Shown here piece by piece: positions 43,802 to 52,804 of a DNA stretch of 64,000 bases. Below the pieces are notes generated by a model. The model had not been told where the DNA came from and searched no databases. It worked only from the letters and a program-made list of their open reading frames with translations. The position numbers were made by a program, and so were the translations under genes. This stretch comes from Flavobacterium sp. IMCC34852 (GTDB lineage Bacteria; Bacteroidota; Bacteroidia; Flavobacteriales; Flavobacteriaceae), in assembly GCF_030643905.1 (NCBI RefSeq), contig NZ_CP121446.1, positions 3,020,001 to 3,084,000 on the forward strand. The letters run 5' to 3'. Position 1 is the stretch's first letter. Each line of letters begins with the position of its first letter.

Positions 43802-45160
43802 TTAAGCTAATTTCTCTAAAATACCCAATAGATCAATTTCCGATTGTTCGCCGGATTTTAGGTTCTTCAAAATAAAAGAATCACCATTGATTTCTTTGAC
43901 CACAAACGGAATGTTTCTTCGCTCGGCATGTTTAAATTGTTTGTCAATTTTAGCTGCATCAGGATACATTTCTGCCTTGATATTATTTTGACGTAAAATC
44001 GTAATGACCTTCATGGCCTGAAATGCTTGGCTTTCGCCAAAATTTAAAAACATCACTTTAGTCGAATTGGTAACGGTTGGTGGAAACAAGTTCAGTTCTT
44101 CGAGCACCAAATAGATTCGGTCTAAACCAAAAGAAATCCCAACACCACTCATGTTTTTCAATCCGAAGATACCGGTCAAATCATCATATCTTCCGCCGCC
44201 ACCAATAGAACCCATGGCTACACCTTCGGGTGCCGCTACTTCAAAAATGGCTCCGGTATAATAATTCAATCCACGGGCTAAAGTCACATCTAAATCCAAA
44301 TTGGCTTTTTGCAGACCCAATTGAGTTACGTTGTCACAAATAAAACGCAGCTCTTCTATTCCTTTTTTACCTTCTTCCGAGGTGGAAAGTAAACCTGAAA
44401 GTTTTTCCAATTTTTCCGAAATTGTTCCGGTGAAACTGAATAATGGCTGTACTTTTTGCAAAGCGCTTTCAGAAATGCCTTTTTCTATCATTTCTTTTTT
44501 GACGCCTTCCTCTCCTATTTTGTCGAGCTTGTCCAAAGCCACAGTAAAGTCAATCAATTTATCCGATGCGCCAATCACCTCAGCAATCCCGGAAAGTATT
44601 TTGCGGTTATTAATTTTGATGGTAACACCATGCAAGCCTAATTCAACAAAAACAGCATCATATAACTGTACCAACTCGACTTCCTGCCATAATGAAGCAG
44701 AACCAACCACATCGGCATCACATTGGTAAAACTCTCTGAATCTTCCTTTTTGTGGTCTATCAGCACGCCAAACCGGCTGAATTTGGTAGCGCTTAAACGG
44801 AAACTCTATTTCGCCTTGGTGTTGCACCACATAACGTGCAAAAGGAACGGTTAAGTCGTAGCGTAAGGCTTTCTCGGAAATTTTTCCGGTTAATTGTTTG
44901 TAGTTTATAGTTTGCAATTCTGTAGCAGGTACTTTATCCAAATAATCGCCAGAATTCAAGATTTTAAAAATCAAGCGGTCGCCTTCTTCCCCATATTTCC
45001 CCATCAAGGTTTCGGAATTTTCAAACGAAGGTGTTTCTATCGGTTGGTAACCAAAATGCTCAAAATGATGTCTCATCACCGAGATAATATAATTGCGTTT
45101 AGAAACCTCAGCCGGAGAAAAATCTCTGGTACCTTTGGGAATACTCGGTTTTTGTGCCAT
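43802..45160 (-). CDS. hisS: Histidyl-tRNA synthetase
   Basis: The 452-residue class II synthetase begins [20 protein letters not shown]. It shows motif 2 ([20 protein letters not shown]), the histidine-specific [14 protein letters not shown] and [14 protein letters not shown], and a C-terminal anticodon-binding domain (~residues 360-452). It charges tRNA-His in the cytoplasm. It is monocistronic: a terminator lies downstream and a 183-base spacer with dispersed-repeat sequence lies upstream. Confidence 0.97.
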   Translation of the reverse strand: MAQKPSIPKGTRDFSPAEVSKRNYIISVMRHHFEHFGYQPIETPSFENSETLMGKYGEEGDRLIFKILNSGDYLDKVPATELQTINYKQLTGKISEKALRYDLTVPFARYVVQHQGEIEFPFKRYQIQPVWRADRPQKGRFREFYQCDADVVGSASLWQEVELVQLYDAVFVELGLHGVTIKINNRKILSGIAEVIGASDKLIDFTVALDKLDKIGEEGVKKEMIEKGISESALQKVQPLFSFTGTISEKLEKLSGLLSTSEEGKKGIEELRFICDNVTQLGLQKANLDLDVTLARGLNYYTGAIFEVAAPEGVAMGSIGGGGRYDDLTGIFGLKNMSGVGISFGLDRIYLVLEELNLFPPTVTNSTKVMFLNFGESQAFQAMKVITILRQNNIKAEMYPDAAKIDKQFKHAERRNIPFVVKEINGDSFILKNLKSGEQSEIDLLGILEKLA

Positions 45161-45343
45161 GTTAAAGAATTATGAATTATAAATTATGACTCGAGGCTGA
45201 AAGCCGAACAGAGCGAAGCTAATTATGAGTTAAAAAAAGGTTTGCCCACAATTCGCAATTGACTTTGCAAATATCTATTTTTTTATGGATTTAAAATAAC
45301 TATCCTTGTAACAAAAGCTGTATTTTAGTGTCAAATTACCGTT
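45161..45343. other. Spacer between hisS and the permease with repeat-like sequence
   Basis: No gene is supported here. The left part contains overlapping AATTATGA and ATTATAAATTATGA words, then CGAGGCTGAAAGCCG, which can form a small hairpin, and ends with TTATGAGTT. The same TTATGAGTT/AACTCATAA words form the tandem repeat upstream of recQ, so this looks like a dispersed intergenic element rather than a regulatory site. Confidence 0.45.
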
Positions 45344-46588
45344 ATGATTGGATTATTAAGAGAAAATATAAAAATTGCATTGGGTTCTATTCGAACACAA
45401 TTGCTCAGAACAGTATTAACGGTTATCATTATTGCCATAGGAATCACCGCTTTGGTTGGGATTCTTACCGTGGTAACTGCCATCGAATACAACCTGAATT
45501 CGAGTTTTGCCTCGATGGGTTCCAACACTTTCAATATCAATCAATACGAATTTAAAAACCGTCGCCGAGGTGGTGAAGCCGAAAAGGTCAATCCTATCAT
45601 TACCTATACCGAAGCCAAAACTTTCAAAGAAAAATACCATTATCCTTTAACCCAAACCTCACTTTCCTTTACCGCTACTTCTGCGGCAGAAGTTAAATTT
45701 GAAAACCAAAAAACCGATCCCGAAATATCGGTTTTAGGGATAGATGAATTTTTTTTAAGCAATTCCGGTTTGGAAGTAACCCAAGGCAGAAGTTTCAACA
45801 GTTTTGATATTTCCAACAATGTTTACGCTTGTATTGTAGGTTCCGATTTTGTTTCAGAAGACGGTCTGCTCAAAGACGTGAATCCCATCGATAAAATCTT
45901 AACCATTCGCGGTGCTAAATTCAGAGTAATCGGCGTATTAAAAGAACAAGGTTCTACTTTTGGCAACAGCCAAGATTTAAGAGTAATGATTCCTATACAA
46001 CTGGCACGTTCTATGTTTTCTTCTCCAAATGTAAATTATACCATGAGTATGATGGTGATGAAAAAAGAAATGCTAGACGAAGCTGTCGACAATGCTTTAA
46101 TTACCATGCGAAAAGTGCGAAAACTCAATCCGGTAGAGGAAAATAATTTCGGAATTTCCAGAAGTGATGATTTGCTCAACAGAATTGCCGATTTAACCGG
46201 TTTCTTGAGTGTTTCTGCTTGGATTATAGGTATTATAACCATATTAGGTTCTTCTATCGCCTTAATGAATATCATGATTGTTTCGGTAACCGAAAGAACT
46301 CGTGAAATTGGTGTACGAAAATCATTGGGCGCCAAAAAAAGCACTATTGCCATTCAGTTTTTTGTAGAAACGCTAACCATCGGACAAATTGGCGGCATTT
46401 TTGGAATCATCTTCGGAATCCTGGTAGGGTTTTTAATTTGCCTTAGTGCCGATTGGGATTTTGTGATTCCGTGGGGCGCAATGCTTGCTGCGTTTGCCAC
46501 AAGTTTTGTGGTAGCTTTAGTCTCCGGTCTGTATCCTGCCATCAAAGCTTCTCGATTGGATCCAATTGAAGCACTGCGTTATGAGTAA
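45344..46588 (+). CDS. MacB-like ABC transporter permease (FtsX family)
   Basis: The 414-residue protein has one N-terminal membrane helix (~residues 20-45), a large periplasmic MacB-type core (~50-280, with SSFASMGSNTFNINQYEF), and three C-terminal helices (~288-312, 335-362, 377-400). The stretch SVTERTREIGVRKSLGAKKS and the final YPAIKASRLDPIEALRYE are typical of FtsX/MacB permeases. It should act as a dimer with a separate ATPase in mechanotransmission, lipoprotein release or efflux. No ATPase or membrane-fusion gene is adjacent. Confidence 0.92.
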   Translation: MIGLLRENIKIALGSIRTQLLRTVLTVIIIAIGITALVGILTVVTAIEYNLNSSFASMGSNTFNINQYEFKNRRRGGEAEKVNPIITYTEAKTFKEKYHYPLTQTSLSFTATSAAEVKFENQKTDPEISVLGIDEFFLSNSGLEVTQGRSFNSFDISNNVYACIVGSDFVSEDGLLKDVNPIDKILTIRGAKFRVIGVLKEQGSTFGNSQDLRVMIPIQLARSMFSSPNVNYTMSMMVMKKEMLDEAVDNALITMRKVRKLNPVEENNFGISRSDDLLNRIADLTGFLSVSAWIIGIITILGSSIALMNIMIVSVTERTREIGVRKSLGAKKSTIAIQFFVETLTIGQIGGIFGIIFGILVGFLICLSADWDFVIPWGAMLAAFATSFVVALVSGLYPAIKASRLDPIEALRYE

Positions 46589-46601
46589 GAAGTGTTTAGT
46601 T

Positions 46602-47456
46602 TTATAGTGATGTCGAAATTATTCGGTCGTTACCATAGATGTCTTTTATCAATCTAACATTTTTGAACCCAAAACTATCAATCAATGCCACGGTTTCTTT
46701 GCCTAAATATTGATTGATTTCGAAGTACAGTTTTCCATTCGGATTTAGATTTTTCTTTGCCAACTCGGTGATTTTTCTATAGAAAAGTAAAGCATCATTG
46801 TCGTCTACGAACAACGCCAAATGCGGTTCATATTCTAAAACATTCGGGTTAATTTCCGCTTTTTCCAAATTCCGAACATAAGGCGGATTGGAAACAATGA
46901 TGTCGAATTGCTGCTCTAAATCGTTTGTTTGCAATATATTTTTCAGAATAAAATGAACTTCAGCTTTATTCAATTCCGCATTTTTTGTGGCTGTGACCAA
47001 TGCTTTTTCGGAAACATCAATCGCATAAACTTCTGCATTGGGCAGATTCTTTTTCAAAGCAATCGGAATGCAACCGCTTCCTGTGCCAATGTCTAGGATT
47101 TTGAGTGGATTTGGCAAATCGGTTATTCGGTTATTTGATAAAATTAAGTCGACTAGTTCTTCCGTTTCCGGTCTTGGAATCAGCACGTTTTCATTGACCA
47201 AAAATGGTAAGCCATAGAATTCGGTTTCACCCAAAATATACTGTATCGGTTTATAAATTTTCAATTCAGAAACTATATTTTTCCATTGTTTCAGATGGAC
47301 TCCATCAATTACTGTTTCGGGTTGCAGCGCTAAATCTATGCGTTTCAAACCATGTAGCTTTTCTACTATCAAATAAAAAAAACTCTCGATTTCCTTATCA
47401 TCATATAAAGAAGAAAGCTCGTGTAGAAAAATAGTTTTGTAGTTTTTAAGCAACAT
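46602..47456 (-). CDS. prmC: Release factor glutamine methyltransferase
   Basis: The 284-residue protein has an N-terminal helical release-factor-binding domain (residues ~1-90) and a Rossmann methyltransferase domain with the SAM site LKILDIGTGSGCIPIAL and the substrate motif IVSNPPYVRN. IPRPETEELVDLIL, between the domains, is a PrmC/HemK hallmark. It methylates the GGQ glutamine of peptide-release factors. The GNAT gene lies 12 bases upstream in the same direction, so the two are likely co-transcribed. Confidence 0.95.
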   Translation of the reverse strand: MLLKNYKTIFLHELSSLYDDKEIESFFYLIVEKLHGLKRIDLALQPETVIDGVHLKQWKNIVSELKIYKPIQYILGETEFYGLPFLVNENVLIPRPETEELVDLILSNNRITDLPNPLKILDIGTGSGCIPIALKKNLPNAEVYAIDVSEKALVTATKNAELNKAEVHFILKNILQTNDLEQQFDIIVSNPPYVRNLEKAEINPNVLEYEPHLALFVDDNDALLFYRKITELAKKNLNPNGKLYFEINQYLGKETVALIDSFGFKNVRLIKDIYGNDRIISTSL

Positions 47457-47468
47457 TGGAATTTGTTT

Positions 47469-47954
47469 TTATTTGGAATTTAAACTCTTAATCATCCAAA
47501 CCGGACAAGTCGTATGACCGGTATTACCCAAAGGTGCGCAGAGGTATTCAAAACCCATTTTTTTGTACAAACTTTGGGCGGCTAACATTTCGGGTAAAGT
47601 CTCAAGGTAGCATTTTTCATAACCAAAGGCGATTGCTTTATCCATACATTTTTGAATTAATTCTAAACCTATTCCTTTACCTCTGGCCTCTTGTAAAAAA
47701 TACATTTTTTGCAATTCGCAGATATTCTCGGTCGAGTTTTCCAATTGACTTACACCGGCACCGCCAACAATTTTACCATCCATTTCCACCACAAAATAAG
47801 TTGCCCGTGGTTGGTCATAAGCTTCAAACATAAAATCCAACTGTACATCGGCAAAAGCAGTTCCGGTTTTAGGAAAATTATCGGAAATAAAAACTTCCCT
47901 AATTACTGCAGCAATTGACTGATTGTCTTCTTTTTGGATTTCCCTGATTTGCAT
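47469..47954 (-). CDS. GNAT family N-acetyltransferase
   Basis: The 161-residue protein has the GNAT core: MQIREIQKEDNQSIAAVIRE, VVEMDGKIVGGAGVSQLE, and the acetyl-CoA loop LQEARGKGIGLELIQKCMD (Q/R-x-x-G-x-G). It acetylates an unknown amine. It is placed upstream of prmC in the same direction and head to head with ribD, with at most 37 bases between the divergent start codons. Confidence 0.9.
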   Translation of the reverse strand: MQIREIQKEDNQSIAAVIREVFISDNFPKTGTAFADVQLDFMFEAYDQPRATYFVVEMDGKIVGGAGVSQLENSTENICELQKMYFLQEARGKGIGLELIQKCMDKAIAFGYEKCYLETLPEMLAAQSLYKKMGFEYLCAPLGNTGHTTCPVWMIKSLNSK

Positions 47955-47973
47955 ACCGTTTATTCTAAAAGTA

Positions 47974-49032
47974 ATGTCTTATTTTTGTGTGGTGAAGATA
48001 GAAGAATTTTACATAAATCGCTGTATTCAATTAGCTAAAAATGGCCTTGGCAATACTTATCCCAATCCGTTGGTAGGCTGTGTCATTGTTTATGACGGGA
48101 AAATCATCGGCGAAGGTTGGCACAGAAAAGCAGGCGAACCACATGCTGAAGTCAACGCAGTGAACTCGGTCAAAGACCAGTCACTTTTGGCCAAATCCAC
48201 CATTTATGTATCACTTGAACCGTGTAGTCATTTTGGAAAAACACCGCCTTGTTGTGATTTAATTATTAAACATAAAATTCCGAAAGTAGTCATTGGAACC
48301 GTTGATCCCAACAGTAAAGTGGCCGGAACCGGAATCAAAAGGTTGATGGAAAATGGTTGCCAGGTTACCGTTGGCATTTTGGAAAAAGAATGTAACGAAT
48401 TGAACAAACGGTTCTTCACCTTTCACAATAAAAAACGGCCTTATATTATTTTAAAATGGGCCGAAAGCAAGGACGGTTTTATCGCGCCGTTTACCAAAGA
48501 AAAACAAGAACCGGTCTGGATTTCCAATGTTTATTCCCGTCAGTTAGTCCACAAATGGCGTAGTGAAGAGCAAGCCATTTTGGTGGGAACACAAACGGTT
48601 TTAGACGACAATCCTAAATTGGATGTACGGGATTGGACAGGTGATAACCCAATCCGAATCGTTTTAGACAGAAACGGAAAAATCACGAAAGACCATTTTG
48701 TAAAAGACGGAAAAACAAAAACCATCGTCTTTACTGAACAAGAAAATTTAATCTCTGGCGAGAATATTATTTTTGAAAGTGTTATCTTTGATAAGCAACT
48801 AACCCAAAAAATAATCGGTATTTTATACCAATACAACATACAATCTGTGATTGTAGAAGGCGGAAATAAAACGCTGCAAACTTTTATAGACGACAATCTT
48901 TGGGATGAAGCTAGAGTTTTTATCGGAAATATTGCATTGGACGAAGGCATAAAAGCACCTAAATGGAGCGGGATTTCCAAAACAACTGATTATAAAGGCG
49001 ACCAACTTAAACTTTTTATAAACCATGATTAA
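47974..49032 (+). CDS. ribD: Bifunctional riboflavin biosynthesis protein RibD
   Basis: The 352-residue enzyme has an N-terminal deaminase domain with INRCIQLAKNGLGNTYPNPL, the catalytic HAEVNAVN and the zinc motif PCSHFGKTPPCC. The C-terminal reductase domain contains ILKWAESKDGFI and IVEGGNKTLQTFID. It carries out the deamination and side-chain reduction steps after GTP cyclohydrolase II in riboflavin synthesis. The start is uncertain: the frame is open back to 47923, ATG at 47974 gives the listed product, and GTG at 47992 would shorten it by six residues and fits the -7 box at 47980-47987. The next gene overlaps its 3' end by eight bases. Confidence 0.92.
   Translation: MSYFCVVKIEEFYINRCIQLAKNGLGNTYPNPLVGCVIVYDGKIIGEGWHRKAGEPHAEVNAVNSVKDQSLLAKSTIYVSLEPCSHFGKTPPCCDLIIKHKIPKVVIGTVDPNSKVAGTGIKRLMENGCQVTVGILEKECNELNKRFFTFHNKKRPYIILKWAESKDGFIAPFTKEKQEPVWISNVYSRQLVHKWRSEEQAILVGTQTVLDDNPKLDVRDWTGDNPIRIVLDRNGKITKDHFVKDGKTKTIVFTEQENLISGENIIFESVIFDKQLTQKIIGILYQYNIQSVIVEGGNKTLQTFIDDNLWDEARVFIGNIALDEGIKAPKWSGISKTTDYKGDQLKLFINHD
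47980..47987 (+). promoter_or_regulatory. Possible -7 box overlapping the ribD start region
   Basis: TATTTTTG matches TAnnTTTG and lies between the two candidate ribD start codons. If used, transcription would begin at about the GTG at 47992. No -33 TTG was found at 19 bases. Confidence 0.35.
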
Positions 49033-49633
49033 CACTATTATTTTTGATTTTGGCGATGTCTTTATCAACCTTGAAAAAGAAAAATCGATTGAAGAGTTTA
49101 AAAAGTTAGGCCTTGACGGTCCGAATGAAACCTTATTGGCGCAAAATGATTTGTTTGAAAAAGGTCAAATTACCGATGTGCAATTCGTGGAGAGTTTTCA
49201 ACAATTTATTCCAAATGCTTCTATTGAAGAAATCACCAAAGCCTGGAATTCGGTCATTGGTGAGTTTCCTTTGTACCGTTTAGAATTTTTACAATTGTTA
49301 TCCAATAAATACCGCTTATTTCTGTTAACCAATACTGATTCCATCCATATCAATCGTTTTGAACACAAAGTCGGCATGTCATTCTACTCCGATTTTTACC
49401 GTTGCTTTGAAAAAGTGTATTACTCTTATGAAATGGGTATGCGAAAACCACAGCCTGAAATTTTTACCACCATCATCAACAAACACGATTTATCACCCAA
49501 ACGAACTTTATTTGTGGATGACAAAAAAGAAAACACCGATGTAGCGGAAAGTCTAGGATTGCATGTTTGGAATTTACAGGTTGGACAAGAAGATGTGGTG
49601 AATTTGTTTGATCAAAAACACTTGCCGTTTTAA
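49025..49633 (+). CDS. HAD family phosphatase
   Basis: The 202-residue protein starts MINTIIFDFGDVFINLEKEK, giving the nucleophile Asp8 in DFGDV. Later motifs are LFLLTNTDSIHINRF (motif II Thr), YEMGMRKPQPEIF with the conserved Lys, and TLFVDDKKENTDVAESLG with the metal-binding Asp pair. It is a subfamily IA haloacid-dehalogenase-like hydrolase of unknown substrate. It overlaps ribD by eight bases and could supply the missing phosphatase step of riboflavin synthesis (dephosphorylation after RibD). That role is inferred from the overlap, not from a diagnostic motif. Confidence 0.9.
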   Translation: MINTIIFDFGDVFINLEKEKSIEEFKKLGLDGPNETLLAQNDLFEKGQITDVQFVESFQQFIPNASIEEITKAWNSVIGEFPLYRLEFLQLLSNKYRLFLLTNTDSIHINRFEHKVGMSFYSDFYRCFEKVYYSYEMGMRKPQPEIFTTIINKHDLSPKRTLFVDDKKENTDVAESLGLHVWNLQVGQEDVVNLFDQKHLPF

Positions 49634-49684
49634 TTACCTCAATGGCAATGACAATTTCAATATCAATTTTGAATATTATTTTTT

Positions 49685-50287
49685 TTGAAAGACACCTATA
49701 ATACAATTGCTGCGCCTTCACCGGAAATTTTATACAAAGAAAAAAACAGCAAGTTCTTTGGGTATGCTTTTCCGGTAAGTAATGAAGACGAAATCAAAAC
49801 CCATTTAGACCAACTCCGGAAGCAACATCACGGTGCCGTTCACTTTTGCTATGCTTTTCAATTGGGCACAGATAAAATACAATATCGTGCCAATGATGAC
49901 GGCGAACCCAGCAATTCAGCCGGCATGCCTATTTACGGGCAAATTCAATCCTTTAGTGTCACCAATATATTGGTAGTGGTTGTTCGATTTTTTGGTGGTG
50001 TCAAACTTGGGGTTGGCGGATTGATTTCTGCCTACCGAACCGCCGCTCAAATGGCATTGGAAGAATGTGAAATCATCGAAAAAACCATTGATATCCATTT
50101 CCTGATTTCCTTTGATTATAAAAATATGAACAAAGTCATGAGAGTCATCAAAGAAAAAAACCTAGACATTATCAATCAAAAAATGAACGAAAGTTGCCAA
50201 ATTGAAATCGCCACCCGAAAAAAAAATGCCGAAAACATAGTCGACATTTTTAGTAATTTATTTGAAATTGAAATTCAAAAAATCTAA
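49685..50287 (+). CDS. IMPACT (YigZ) family protein
   Basis: The 200-residue protein begins at a TTG codon (KDTYNTIAAPSPEILYKEKN). The family marks are NSKFFGYAFPV, HHGAVHFCYAFQLG and the signature RANDDGEPSNSAGMPIYGQI, followed by VVRFFGGVKLGVGGLISAYR. IMPACT/YigZ proteins have an N-terminal RNA-binding-like fold and a C-terminal DUF1949 domain. The eukaryotic member inhibits GCN2, but the bacterial role is unknown. Its stop overlaps the stop of the converging thioesterase gene. Confidence 0.92.
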   Translation: MKDTYNTIAAPSPEILYKEKNSKFFGYAFPVSNEDEIKTHLDQLRKQHHGAVHFCYAFQLGTDKIQYRANDDGEPSNSAGMPIYGQIQSFSVTNILVVVVRFFGGVKLGVGGLISAYRTAAQMALEECEIIEKTIDIHFLISFDYKNMNKVMRVIKEKNLDIINQKMNESCQIEIATRKKNAENIVDIFSNLFEIEIQKI

Positions 50288-50682
50288 TCTTTCATGATGT
50301 CTAAAATGTATTGAGGCGGCGCAATAGGTTTTCCCAAATTTATGTCCACAAAAACCAATATAAAATGAGCAGTTGTTAATAACTCATCCTTTTCATTGCG
50401 AATTTCGCAATCAAATTCTATCTTCACCGAGGATTGACTTTTAAACTTGGTAATCACTGTAAGTAAGTCATCATAACGTGCTGGTTTTTTGTAATTTATC
50501 GTCATAGAAACTATCGGCAGCGCAATTCCGCTTTCTTCAAGCGATTTATATGAAATCCCTTTGTTTCTAAGCCATTCCACGCGTCCCATCTCAAAATAAG
50601 GCACATAATTTCCGTGATAAACCACACTCATTTGATCGGTTTCCGAGTAGCGAACTCTAACTTGGATTTGGTGTTCTTTCAT
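50284..50682 (-). CDS. Acyl-CoA thioesterase (hot-dog fold, YbgC type)
   Basis: From the ATG at 50680-50682 the protein has 132 residues starting MKEHQIQVRVRYSETDQMSV. The frame is open ten codons further but those are Lys/Gln-rich, and the later start fits the family. The sequence DQMSVVYHGNYVPYFEMGRVEWLR contains the catalytic Asp and the HGNY active-site turn of 4HBT/YbgC thioesterases, which hydrolyse acyl-CoA or acyl-ACP in the cytoplasm. It is divergent from dnaA. Confidence 0.9.
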   Translation of the reverse strand: MKEHQIQVRVRYSETDQMSVVYHGNYVPYFEMGRVEWLRNKGISYKSLEESGIALPIVSMTINYKKPARYDDLLTVITKFKSQSSVKIEFDCEIRNEKDELLTTAHFILVFVDINLGKPIAPPQYILDIMKD

Positions 50683-50773
50683 CTGTTTTTTTTGCTTTTT
50701 ATCTATAATCAAACTTCTCTTTACAACAATATTTTTAAAAAATCAATACCGTATAAATTTTTTTTAACGAATT

Positions 50774-50782
50774 TTATTCACA
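50774..50782 (+). promoter_or_regulatory. DnaA-box-like site upstream of dnaA
   Basis: TTATTCACA differs by one base from TTATCCACA. It is the only such site in the AT-rich 187-base spacer between the thioesterase and dnaA. One box may serve dnaA autoregulation but is not enough to call an origin. Confidence 0.35.
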
Positions 50783-50869
50783 TATTTGTTATCCCGAAAA
50801 ACAATACGATTTTCATCATCGTTTTTGTCAAAATAACCTAACAATAATTACAATAATTTTTAACCAAAT

Positions 50870-52297
50870 ATGAGCAAAACTGCGCAATCGGTATGGGAAA
50901 ACTGTCTTGAGTTCATAAAAGACAATATTCAAGAACAAGCTTTCAAAACTTGGTTTGAACCGATTAAGTCAGTTGAACTCACCGACAACGCATTGTACAT
51001 CCAAGTGCCTAGTAAATTTTTTTACGAATGGCTCGAAGAACATTACGTTAAATTATTGAAGGTAGCGTTAACCAAAGAACTCGGAAAAAACGCAAAGTTA
51101 CTCTATAAAATCAAAATGGAAAACACTTACGGCAATAAACAACCGTTTACGGAACAATTGCCAAGTGCACACCGAAGCCCAATAAAATCTCAAGACGTTG
51201 ATGCTCCGTTTAAAAACCTAAATCCTGAACTAAAGAATCCTTTCGTAATTCCGGGTATCAGAAATTTAAAAATCGAGTCTCAATTAAATCCTAATTACAG
51301 TTTCGACAATTTCCTGGAAGGTGATTCTAACCGTTTAGCGCGCTCTGCCGGTATGGCTGTAGCGAATAAACCGGGTGGAACTTCTTTTAACCCATTACTG
51401 ATTTTTGGCGGTGTTGGTTTGGGGAAAACCCACTTAGCGCATGCTATTGGCGTTGAAATCAAAGATAAATATCCAGAAAAAACCGTGTTGTATATTTCTG
51501 CTGAAGTTTTCACGCAACAATACATTGACTCGGTTAAGAAAAATAACAGAAACGATTTTATTCATTTCTACCAATTAATCGATGTGTTGATTATTGACGA
51601 CGTTCAATTCCTTTCCGGAAAATCAGGAACGCAGGATGTATTCTTCCACATTTTTAATTACTTACACCAAAATGGTAAACAAGTAATCCTAACTTCGGAC
51701 AAAGCACCGGTTGACATGCAGGATATCGAACAACGTTTGTTGTCGCGTTTCAAATGGGGATTGTCTGCCGAGTTACACCAACCGGATTACGAAACCAGAA
51801 TTTCTATCTTAAAAAATATACTATATCGCGACGGCGTTGAAATGCCCGAAGAGATAGTAGAATATGTTGCCAGAAATATCAAATCTAATGTAAGAGAATT
51901 AGAAGGCGCTATCATTTCCTTGATAGCCCAATCGTCTTTCAACAAAAAAGAAGTGACTTTGGATTTGGCCAAAAGTGTGGTAGAAAAATTCGTTAAGAAT
52001 GTAAAACGCGAAATTTCTATAGATTACATCCAAAAAGTAGTTTCTGATTACTTCCAATTGGATGTAGATACTTTACAATCTAAAACCAGAAAACGTCACG
52101 TGGTTCAAGCCCGACAATTGGCGATGTTCTTTGCTAAGAAGTTTACCAAATCTTCTTTAGCTAACATTGGTTCTCAAATTGGTGACCGAGACCACGCTAC
52201 TGTATTGCACGCTTGTAAAACCGTTGACAACTTGGTTTCTACTGACAAACAATTCAAAAAGTTTGTAGAAGATATTCACAAAAAATTATCGCTATAA
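50870..52297 (+). CDS. dnaA: Chromosomal replication initiator protein DnaA
   Basis: The 475-residue protein has domain I (residues ~1-85, QSVWENCLEFIKDNIQEQAF), a linker (~90-140), an AAA+ domain with Walker A FGGVGLGKTHLAHAIG (~residue 180), Walker B DVLIIDDVQFL (~residue 243) and the sensor region QRLLSRFKWGL, and a C-terminal DNA-binding domain with the signature GDRDHATVLHACKTV. It melts the origin and recruits the helicase. It is followed on the same strand by the LMW-PTP and RsmI-like genes, a recurrent Flavobacterium arrangement. Confidence 0.98.
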   Translation: MSKTAQSVWENCLEFIKDNIQEQAFKTWFEPIKSVELTDNALYIQVPSKFFYEWLEEHYVKLLKVALTKELGKNAKLLYKIKMENTYGNKQPFTEQLPSAHRSPIKSQDVDAPFKNLNPELKNPFVIPGIRNLKIESQLNPNYSFDNFLEGDSNRLARSAGMAVANKPGGTSFNPLLIFGGVGLGKTHLAHAIGVEIKDKYPEKTVLYISAEVFTQQYIDSVKKNNRNDFIHFYQLIDVLIIDDVQFLSGKSGTQDVFFHIFNYLHQNGKQVILTSDKAPVDMQDIEQRLLSRFKWGLSAELHQPDYETRISILKNILYRDGVEMPEEIVEYVARNIKSNVRELEGAIISLIAQSSFNKKEVTLDLAKSVVEKFVKNVKREISIDYIQKVVSDYFQLDVDTLQSKTRKRHVVQARQLAMFFAKKFTKSSLANIGSQIGDRDHATVLHACKTVDNLVSTDKQFKKFVEDIHKKLSL

Positions 52298-52336
52298 TTC
52301 GGTTTTTGACTAAGTTTGCAGCTTAGAAAAATTACT

Positions 52337-52804
52337 ATGCCCGTCAAAATTTTAATGGTTTGTTTAGGAAATATTTGCCGATCTCCATTGGCAGAAGGAA
52401 TATTGGCGTCCAAACTTCCACAAGATAAATTTATCGTTGATTCCGCCGGAACCGGTAATTACCACATTGGCAAACAACCCGACCAACGTTCTATTTTGGT
52501 AGCCCAAAAAAACGGTTTAGACATCACCAAACAAAAAGGAAGGCAGTTTACTTCAAAAGATTTTGAAGAATTCGATTATATCTATGTGATGGACAGTTCG
52601 AATTATGATAATGTCATTGACTTAGCCAAAACTGAAGCCCAAAAAGAAAAAGTCGAGATGATATTAAACCATTTATTTCCCGGTGAAAATGTAGATGTTC
52701 CCGATCCGTATTACGGTTTGCAAAACGGCTTCGATATGGTCTATGAAATGTTGGATGAAACCTGCGATATTTTGGCCAAAAAACTGATTGAAAAACACCC
52801 ATGA
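52337..52804 (+). CDS. Low-molecular-weight protein-tyrosine phosphatase
   Basis: The ATG at 52337 gives 155 residues starting MPVKILMVCLGNICRSPLAE with the catalytic C(X)5R loop CLGNICRS within the first 20 residues. The general-acid Asp lies in VDVPDPYYG near residue 120. It dephosphorylates tyrosine, often in exopolysaccharide control, and no cognate kinase is adjacent. Its stop overlaps the ATG of the next gene by four bases (ATGA), so the two are translationally coupled. Confidence 0.94.
   Translation: MPVKILMVCLGNICRSPLAEGILASKLPQDKFIVDSAGTGNYHIGKQPDQRSILVAQKNGLDITKQKGRQFTSKDFEEFDYIYVMDSSNYDNVIDLAKTEAQKEKVEMILNHLFPGENVDVPDPYYGLQNGFDMVYEMLDETCDILAKKLIEKHP

Noticed and set aside
50713..50869. 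Replication origin upstream of dnaA
   Set aside because: Only one imperfect DnaA box was seen, with no cluster or clear unwinding element beyond general AT-richness. A GC-skew computation over the chromosome would be needed.
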